From Lentisphaeria bacterium (GTDB taxonomy: Bacteria; Verrucomicrobiota; Lentisphaeria; Victivallales; Victivallaceae), in the NCBI GenBank assembly GCA_022009855.1, contig CP091727.1:1860001-1924000 (forward strand): DNA of 64,000 nt, read 5' to 3'. Position 1 is the first letter of the stretch; each line of letters begins with the position of its first letter. Positions 59,126-64,000 of the stretch are shown here, one piece after another. The position numbers and the translations under genes are program-made. Under the pieces are notes generated by a model. It was not told the origin of the DNA and did no database searches. It saw only the letters and a program-made list of their open reading frames with translations.

Positions 59126-59179
59126 ACGCGGAGAAAGAGGTGCCGGAACGGTTTTTGCAAAAAAATCTGTTTTTTTGAT

Positions 59180-59209
59180 TTGCAAAACGCCGGGGAACGA
59201 ATATATTAT
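59180..59209 (+). promoter_or_regulatory. Promoter of the tRNA-tuf operon
   Basis: TTGCAA (59180-59185), 16 nt to TATATT (59202-59207) or 18 nt to TATTAT (59204-59209), 44 nt before tRNA-Leu. Confidence 0.55.
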
Positions 59210-59252
59210 GTCTCTGTTCTCGCGAATTGGCGTGGTTCCAATGGCGGAATGC

Positions 59253-59336
59253 GCTCGGGTGGCGGAATTGGCAGACGCGTATGGTTGAGGTCCATATGGA
59301 GTAATCCTTGGGGGTTCAAGTCCCCCCCGAGTACCA
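59253..59336 (+). tRNA. tRNA-Leu (anticodon GAG)
   Basis: The acceptor 5' strand GCTCGGG, D arm with GGCAGACGC, anticodon loop TTGAGGT (GAG) in a TATGG/CCATA stem, a long variable arm and TTCAAGT T-loop are present, and CCA is encoded. With the seven C written at 59322-59328 the 3' acceptor strand is one base short of pairing; eight would fit exactly, so a C was probably lost. Confidence 0.92.
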
Positions 59337-59433
59337 TCGATAATTACGTTTTGCGGGGGATGCCGCGAACGAGGGAAGACGACGGGTGAGGAATCCGTCG
59401 CCTTTGATTGTCGGGTAAGGTGTTTGTGTGAAT

Positions 59434-59509
59434 GCCTACATAGCTCAGTCGGTAGAGCACATCCTTGGTAAGGATGAGGTCTCCGGTTCAAGTCCGGATG
59501 TAGGCTCCA
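59434..59509 (+). tRNA. tRNA-Thr (anticodon GGT)
   Basis: 76 nt including CCA. Acceptor GCCTACA/TGTAGGC, anticodon stem CATCC/GGATG around TTGGTAA (GGT), T arm TCCGG-TTCAAGT-CCGGA. All stems pair perfectly. It lies 60 nt before tuf. Confidence 0.97.
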
Positions 59510-59568
59510 TAATATTTTGCCGAATGCGAAGTTGAAGTTGGAACTCTAAAACCTTTCAGGAGGGAAAA

Positions 59569-60765
59569 ATGGCTAAGGAAAATTCGAAAGAACCAAGCCG
59601 CACGTCAATGTCGGTACGATCGGTCACGTCGACCACGGCAAGACCACTCTGACCGCCGCCATCACCATGGTGCTGAACAAAGAAGTTCGGCGGCGAAGTC
59701 CGGAAATACGATGAGATCGACAATGCTCCGGAAGAGAAGGAGCGCGGCATCACCATCAACACCGCGCACGTGGAATATCAGACTGAGAAGCGTCACTACG
59801 CTCACGTCGACTGCCCCGGACACGCCGACTATGTGAAGAATATGATCACCGGCGCCGCGCAGATGGACGGTGCGATTCTGGTGATCGCTGCGACCGACGG
59901 CCCGATGGCGCAGACCCGCGAGCACGTGCTTCTGGCCCGCCAGGTGGGTGTGCCGGCGATTGTCGTGTTCATGAACAAGGTTGACCAGCTGGACGATCCC
60001 GAGCTGCTCGAGCTCGTCGAGATGGAGATCCGCGAGCTGCTCAACAGCTATGACTATCCCGGCGACGACACTCCGATCATCAAGGGTTCGGCGCTGAAGG
60101 CGGTCGAGGCCGAAGGCGATCTGGACAATCCGGCTTCGAAGTGCATTCTCGAGCTCATGGATGCGGTTGACAGCTTCATCCCCGAGCCGAAGCGCGATGT
60201 GGATCAGCCCTTCCTGATGCCGATCGAAGACGTGTTCTCGATTGAAGGCCGCGGCACCGTGGTGACCGGCCGTGTCGAGCGCGGCGTGATCAAGCTCAAC
60301 GAGGAAGTTGAAATCGTCGGTATCAAACCGACGGTGAAGACCACCGTGACCGGTATTGAAATGTTCCGCAAGCTGCTCGAACAGGGCCAGGCCGGCGACA
60401 ACATCGGCTGCCTGCTGCGCGGCACGAAGAAGGAAGATGTCGAGCGCGGTCAGGTGCTGGCGAAGCCGGGCAGCGTGACTCCGCACACCAAGTTCCAGGG
60501 CGAGATCTACGTTCTGTCCAAGGATGAGGGTGGCCGTCACACTCCGTTCTTCAACAACTATCGTCCGCAGTTCTACTTCCGTACGACCGACGTGACCGGT
60601 ACGATCACCCTGAAGGAGGGTGTCGAGATGGTGATGCCCGGTGACAACACCACGATCACCGTGGAGCTGATCGCCCCGATCGCCATGGAGAAGGGTCTGC
60701 GGTTCGCGATCCGTGAAGGCGGCCGCACGGTTGCTTCCGGCCGAGTCTCCGAGATTATCGAGTAA
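59569..60765 (+). CDS. tuf: Translation elongation factor Tu
   Basis: About 398 residues. It delivers aminoacyl-tRNA to the ribosome. After correcting two indels (a T missing near 59580 and an extra A near 59683) the N-terminus reads NVGTIGHVDHGKTTLTAAIT (P-loop). Then G3 VDCPGHADYVKNMITGAAQM, G4 VFMNKVDQL (NKVD) and G5 KGSALKAVE, domain 2 (EGRGTVVTGRVERGVIKLNE) and domain 3 (GGRHTPFFNNYRPQFYFRTT, GLRFAIREGGRTVASGRVSE). AGGAGGG precedes the ATG. The broken frames in this essential, strongly conserved gene are the best sign of sequence errors. Confidence 0.98.
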
Positions 60766-60783
60766 TATTCGGATTCGGCACGT

Positions 60784-60812
60784 CCCGGACCGCCGATTTG
60801 CGGCGGTTCGGG
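60784..60812 (+). other. Stable hairpin between tuf and rpmG
   Basis: CCCGGACCGCCG (60784-60795) pairs with CGGCGGTTCGGG (60801-60812) around a 5-nt loop, with one mismatch. No U-tract follows, so it is more likely an RNA-stability or processing stem than a terminator. Confidence 0.5.
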
Positions 60813-60838
60813 ATAATCATGTAAACTCAGGTAAGATT

Positions 60839-60991
60839 ATGGCGCGTGAATTGGTTATTCTTGAGTGCACCGAGTGCAAACGCCGCAACTACACGACGAT
60901 GAAAGAGAAGCGGAACACTCCGGAGCGCCTGGAAAAGAAAAAATATTGCAAATTCGAACGCAAGCACACGATTCACAAAGAGACGCGGTAA
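60839..60991 (+). CDS. rpmG: Ribosomal protein bL33
   Basis: 50 residues. LVILECTECKRRNYTTMKEK and NTPERLEKKKYCKFERKHTI are bL33. The first CxxC (CTEC) is kept, but the second pair is reduced to a single C, so this is a partly zinc-free form. Typical position between tuf and secE. It is short but unmistakable. Confidence 0.95.
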   Translation: MARELVILECTECKRRNYTTMKEKRNTPERLEKKKYCKFERKHTIHKETR

Positions 60992-61018
60992 GAGCGGCTC
61001 GTGGGGATCTTGATTGAC

Positions 61019-61095
61019 AGGAGAGTAGCTCAGTTGGCTAGAGCGGCGGTCTCCAAAACCGCAGGTCGTGAGTTCGAGCCTCACCTCTCCTGCCA
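61019..61095 (+). tRNA. tRNA-Trp (anticodon CCA)
   Basis: 77 nt including CCA. Acceptor AGGAGAG/CTCTCCT, anticodon stem GCGGT/ACCGC around CTCCAAA (CCA), T arm GTGAG-TTCGAGC-CTCAC. tRNA-Trp before secE is the usual order in many bacteria. Confidence 0.97.
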
Positions 61096-61133
61096 TTTTT
61101 CAATTTTACAGAGACAGGCAGGTAACGGAGAAA

Positions 61134-61388
61134 ATGCAGGAAAGTAAGAAGCGCAGCAGGAGTGCCGGGGAGATTGCCGGCGGCGTGTCCTTTATGGGAA
61201 AAATAAGGCGCTTTATCTCCGAGACGATGGCCGAGCTTGGGCGGTGCACGTGGCCGAACCGGCAGCAGCTTTTCGAATCGACGGTGCTGGTGGTGGTTGC
61301 GATTGTGATCCTGGCTCTGTTTGTGGCCGGTGTTGATGAGGTGGCCAGGATAGTGATCCGTCTGGTCACGGTGGGCAGACTTTTTTAG
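61134..61388 (+). CDS. secE: Preprotein translocase subunit SecE
   Basis: 84 residues, intact. An amphipathic helix FISETMAELGRCTWPNRQQL is followed by one membrane helix VLVVVAIVILALFVAGVDEV, exactly the SecE core. The N-terminus is a basic extension (MQESKKRSRSAGEIAGGVSF). It stabilises SecY in the inner membrane. GGAG lies just before the ATG. nusG follows after 15 nt. Confidence 0.95.
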   Translation: MQESKKRSRSAGEIAGGVSFMGKIRRFISETMAELGRCTWPNRQQLFESTVLVVVAIVILALFVAGVDEVARIVIRLVTVGRLF

Positions 61389-61403
61389 GATTGGGGACGA
61401 GTT

Positions 61404-61984
61404 ATGAGCGAAGCTGTGGAAAATGGCAACGAGAACCGCGGTCAGTGGTTTGTCGTCCATACTCTTTCCGGGCACGAGAACAAGGTGCGCGACACGCTGT
61501 TGCGGCAGATGCAGAGCGGCGACCAGGTGCCGGTCTACGATGCGTTCATCCCCACTGAGAAGGTGGTTGAGGTTCGCCAGGGGCGCAAGACGATCCGGGC
61601 GCGTCATCTTTTTCCCGGTTACATCTGGGTCCGGATGGATCTGTACGATGATCTCGGGATGATCAACGAAAAAGCGTGGTATTTTGTGCGCAACGTCCAG
61701 GGGTGTTGGGTTTCCTCGGCGGAACCAACAAACCGACGCCGCTTTCGCAGAGCGAGGTCGATGAGATCATGCGGCCGGCGCAGGTCGGAGAGACCGACGT
61801 CAAGCCGAAGATTGCGTTTGAGCTGGGCGAAGTGGTTCGGATCAAGGACGGAGCGTTTGAGAATTTCGAGGGTGCGATTCAGGAGATCGACAACGAGCGC
61901 GGGAAGCTGAAGCTGATGGTGTCGATTTTCGGTCGTTCCACCCCTGTGGAATTGGAGTTCTGGCAGGTCGAGCGGACCGTTTGA
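61404..61984 (+). CDS. nusG: Transcription termination/antitermination factor NusG
   Basis: About 193 residues. NGN domain: WFVVHTLSGHENKVRDTLLR, TEKVVEVRQGRKTIRARHLF, PGYIWVRMDLYDD. KOW domain: ELGEVVRIKDGAFENFEGAI, VSIFGRSTPVELEFWQVERT. It links RNA polymerase with Rho or the ribosome. One indel near 61702 in a G-rich tract (CAGGGGTGTT) shifts the frame between the domains. Confidence 0.96.
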
Positions 61985-62084
61985 CGGATCCGCGCGATAC
62001 TTTAGCAGTAAGGAAGACAGATTCTCTGGTGGCGGGGCACCTGCCAGTCCGGACCACCTCGGGATCGAAAAAGGAATTGTAATC

Positions 62085-62513
62085 ATGGCAAAGAAGGTTA
62101 CAGGCTTGATCCGGTTGCAGATTCCGGCAGGCGCAGCCAATCCGGCACCGCCGATCGGTCCGGCACTTGGTTCGGCCGGTTGCAACATCATGGAGTTCTG
62201 TAAGCAGTTCAATGCCGCCACTCAGTCACAGAGCGGAATGATTATTCCTGTCGTGATCACGGTCTATCAGGACCGGTCGTTCACGTTCATCTGCAAGTCG
62301 CCCCCGGCAGCGGTTCTGGTGAAGAAGGCTGCGGGAGTGGCATCCGGGGCGAAGAAGCCCGGCACGGAAAAGGCCGGCAAGATCACCCGGGCGCAGATCC
62401 GTGAAATCGTGCAGATCAAGAAGGAAGACATCAACGCCCGTGACGAAGAGGCGGCCATGCGCATCATCGAAGGCACCGCGCGCAGCATGGGAATCGAGGT
62501 GGTCGATGCGTAG
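62085..62513 (+). CDS. rplK: Ribosomal protein uL11
   Basis: 142 residues, intact. Typical VTGLIRLQIPAGAANPAPPI, GPALGSAGCNIMEFCKQFNA, TFICKSPPAAVLVKKAAGV, then IIEGTARSMGIEVVDA. It forms the stalk base with uL10. Its stop overlaps the rplA start by 8 nt. Confidence 0.98.
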   Translation: MAKKVTGLIRLQIPAGAANPAPPIGPALGSAGCNIMEFCKQFNAATQSQSGMIIPVVITVYQDRSFTFICKSPPAAVLVKKAAGVASGAKKPGTEKAGKITRAQIREIVQIKKEDINARDEEAAMRIIEGTARSMGIEVVDA

Positions 62514-63212
62514 AAGCAAGCTTTACAGGAAACAGGTGGAAGTTGCCGGTTTCGATGCTCAGAAGCGTTATTCCGTTGCGGAAGCGATCGCTCTGCTCAA
62601 GGGGATGCCCGGGGTGAAGTTCGATCAGACGGCGGAAGTGGCGTTCAAGCTGGGTGTTGATCCGCGCAAATCCGACCAGACGGTTCGCGGGCGGTTGCGC
62701 TTCCCCGCGGCACCGGCAAGACGGTCCGCGTGGCGGTAGTTGCCGATGGTGCGCTCGCGCAGGATGCGCGGGATGCCGGAGCGGACTTCGTCGGTTACGA
62801 GGATATTGTCGAAAAGATCAAGGGCGGCTGGCAGGATTTCGACATGCTGATTGCGACGCCGGATGCGATGCGTCTGGTTCGTCCCCTCGGCCGTCAGCTT
62901 GGTCCCCGCGGCCTGATGCCGAATCCGAAGACCGGCACGGTGACCGACCAGGTCGGCACGGCGGTGCGTGAGGCGAAGGCGGGTCGTGCGGAGTTCCGTG
63001 CGGACCGTGGGGCCTGCGTGCATGTTCCGTTTGGAAAGATGTCCTTTGAGGCGGATGCGCTCAAGGAGAACTTCGATGTGATCGTCGAGGCGCTGAACAA
63101 GGCGAAGCCGACGACGGCGAAGGGTGCCTACATCCTTTCCTGCACGATTTCGGCGACGATGACTCCCGGAGTCAAGATCAATGTCAAGGAACTGGTGAGG
63201 TCCAAAGAATGA
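62506..63212 (+). CDS. rplA: Ribosomal protein uL1
   Basis: About 236 residues. YSVAEAIALLKGMPGVKFDQ, EVAFKLGVDPRKSDQTVRG, then after an indel near 62700 LPRGTGKTVRVAVVADGALA, LGPRGLMPNPKTGTVTDQVG and FGKMSFEADALKENFDVIVE. It binds 23S rRNA and in many bacteria represses its own operon. ATG 62506 starts inside rplK; the stop overlaps the rplJ start (ATGA). Confidence 0.97.
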
Positions 63213-63729
63213 GAAACGAAAAAGCTTTTTCTGGTCAAGCAGATCAGCGAGATGATCGGCGGCGCCGATTATTGTATTTCGTCTCTTTTTCGGGGCTCAC
63301 CGTGAAGGAGCTTTCCGACCTTCGCAATCAGCTTGCGGCGCAGAATGCGACCTGCCATGTGTTGAAAAACACGCTGATCAAGAAGGCGGGTGAGCTGCTC
63401 AAGATCGACGGTCTGGATCAGATCGACCTCACGCTTGGAACGGCGATGATTTCCGGCAAAGGCGATTGCAGTGCGGTTGCCAAGGTGCTGGTCGAATACG
63501 GCAAAAGAATGACAAGCTCGGCGCCAAGGGCGGCTACATGGATGGGGCGATCCTCTCCAAGGCCGAAATCGGCAGCCTGGCAGAACTGCCGTCGAAGCCT
63601 GTGCTTCAGGCGATGCTGCTCGGAGTGCTGCAGGCTCCGTCCCGGAACCTGGTCAGCGTTCTCAACGCCAAGGCTGCGAGCATCCTGAATGTGCTCAATG
63701 CGTATAAAGACAAAGTTGAAAAACAGTAA
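63209..63729 (+). CDS. rplJ: Ribosomal protein uL10
   Basis: About 174 residues. VSFSGLTVKELSDLRNQLAA, HVLKNTLIKKAGELLKIDGL, GTAMISGKGDCSAVAKVLVE and LPSKPVLQAMLLGVLQAPSR are uL10. Indels near 63224 (AAAAAGC), 63277 and 63511 break the frame; the start should read NEKLFLVKQISEMIGGADYC. It carries the L7/L12 stalk. Confidence 0.96.
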
Positions 63730-63761
63730 GTGAACTAAAGTTACGAATGGAGGCATTTAAG

Positions 63762-64000
63762 ATGTCGGAAGAAAACAAAATGGAAGAGTTCGTCTCCTAT
63801 GTCGAGAACCTGACCGTCCTGGAGCTTTCCAAGCTGGTCAAGACTCTGGAAGAGCGTCTTGGCGTGAGCGCCGCCGCTCCGGTTGCGGTTGCCGCCGCGC
63901 CGGCTGCTGCCGCTGCCGCTGCTCCGGCTGAGGAGAAGACCGAGTTCGATGTCATCCTGGCCGGTTTCGATGCCGCCAAGAAGGTTGCCATCATCAAGGA
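63762..64000 (+). CDS. rplL: Ribosomal protein bL12 (cut by window edge)
   Basis: First 79 residues only. FVSYVENLTVLELSKLVKTL is the dimerisation domain, then the alanine-rich hinge, then KTEFDVILAGFDAAKKVAII starts the C-terminal domain. GGAGG lies 8 nt before the ATG. rpoB would be expected beyond the window. Confidence 0.98.
   Translation, partial: MSEENKMEEFVSYVENLTVLELSKLVKTLEERLGVSAAAPVAVAAAPAAAAAAAPAEEKTEFDVILAGFDAAKKVAIIK

Noticed and set aside
59093..59288. FtsZ C-terminal extension of about 60 residues
   Set aside because: The frame passes through an intrinsic terminator, a promoter and into tRNA-Leu. A lost base near the stop codon explains it.
1..64000. Programmed frameshifting or mass pseudogene formation
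   Set aside because: The shifts occur in unrelated genes, in both directions, in homopolymers and without common slippery-site or stimulator structures, and hit essential genes.

Overview
The window is GC-rich (about 60-65 % by eye) bacterial chromosome from a Gram-negative organism. I think it is a member of the Lentisphaerota (Victivallis-like). The pointers are prepilin-leader proteins of the FTLIELLIVIAIIAIL type sitting beside glycosidases, a dense set of polysaccharide-degrading enzymes, outer-membrane machinery (TolB, LolCD) and a divergent FtsZ. This is a judgement from gene content, not from a marker phylogeny.

Quality warning: about half of the genes, including the essential tuf, nusG, rplA, rplJ, ftsA, ftsZ, lon and tolB, carry one or more single-base indels, usually in short homopolymers. 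The reading frame always resumes in a neighbouring frame with family-specific sequence. I treat these as assembly or sequencing errors and give the span of the corrected gene. True pseudogenes cannot be told apart case by case.

Layout. 1-5.5 kb (minus): an AraC regulator and a polysaccharide locus (WbsX-like glycosidase, pseudopilin, clan GH-A-like glycosidase) behind a promoter with AraC-type direct repeats. 5.7-14.1 kb (minus): one run of GT39-like membrane protein, a second cysteine desulfurase, tolB, folC, lon and a LolA-like periplasmic protein. 14.2-17.4 kb (plus): nifS, a DUF493-like protein, then an unassigned envelope cassette (anchored coiled-coil protein, mini membrane protein, mini lipoprotein). 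17.6-18.6 kb (minus): a PTPS-fold protein with a zinc ribbon, and a Fur-type regulator. 19-21.2 kb (plus): an ornithine/lysine decarboxylase-like enzyme and mutY. 21.4-28.5 kb (minus): a giant DUF3857/transglutaminase protein, an MBL hydrolase, pyrK, pyrD and dus. 28.6 kb (plus): a 35-residue basic protein. 29.3-36.8 kb (minus): GH38 mannosidase, GT2, miaB, proB and a J-domain protein. 36.9-37.6 kb (plus): a receiver-only protein and an HNH nuclease. 37.6-48 kb (minus): a second carbohydrate locus with a pseudopilin carrying an unusual insert, a 1.8-kilo-residue esterase plus GH13-like fusion, a CBM9-like protein, a TIM-barrel glycosidase and an SGNH esterase, headed by a divergent IclR regulator and palindrome. 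49-52 kb: a PocR-AraC regulator and a toroid-type lyase/hydrolase. 52.4-56.3 kb: lolC, lolD, a sugar epimerase and a nucleoside hydrolase. 56.6-59.1 kb: ftsA and ftsZ. 59.2-64 kb: tRNA-Leu, tRNA-Thr, tuf, rpmG, tRNA-Trp, secE, nusG, rplK, rplA, rplJ and rplL, the classical order leading to rpoB.

The two most unusual signals are (i) a family of long imperfect palindromes at four loci, always at gene 3' ends, whose two arms change in parallel, with extra left and right half-units at some loci; and (ii) a pseudopilin whose FTLIEL coding segment is duplicated on both sides of an insert of about 420 nt.
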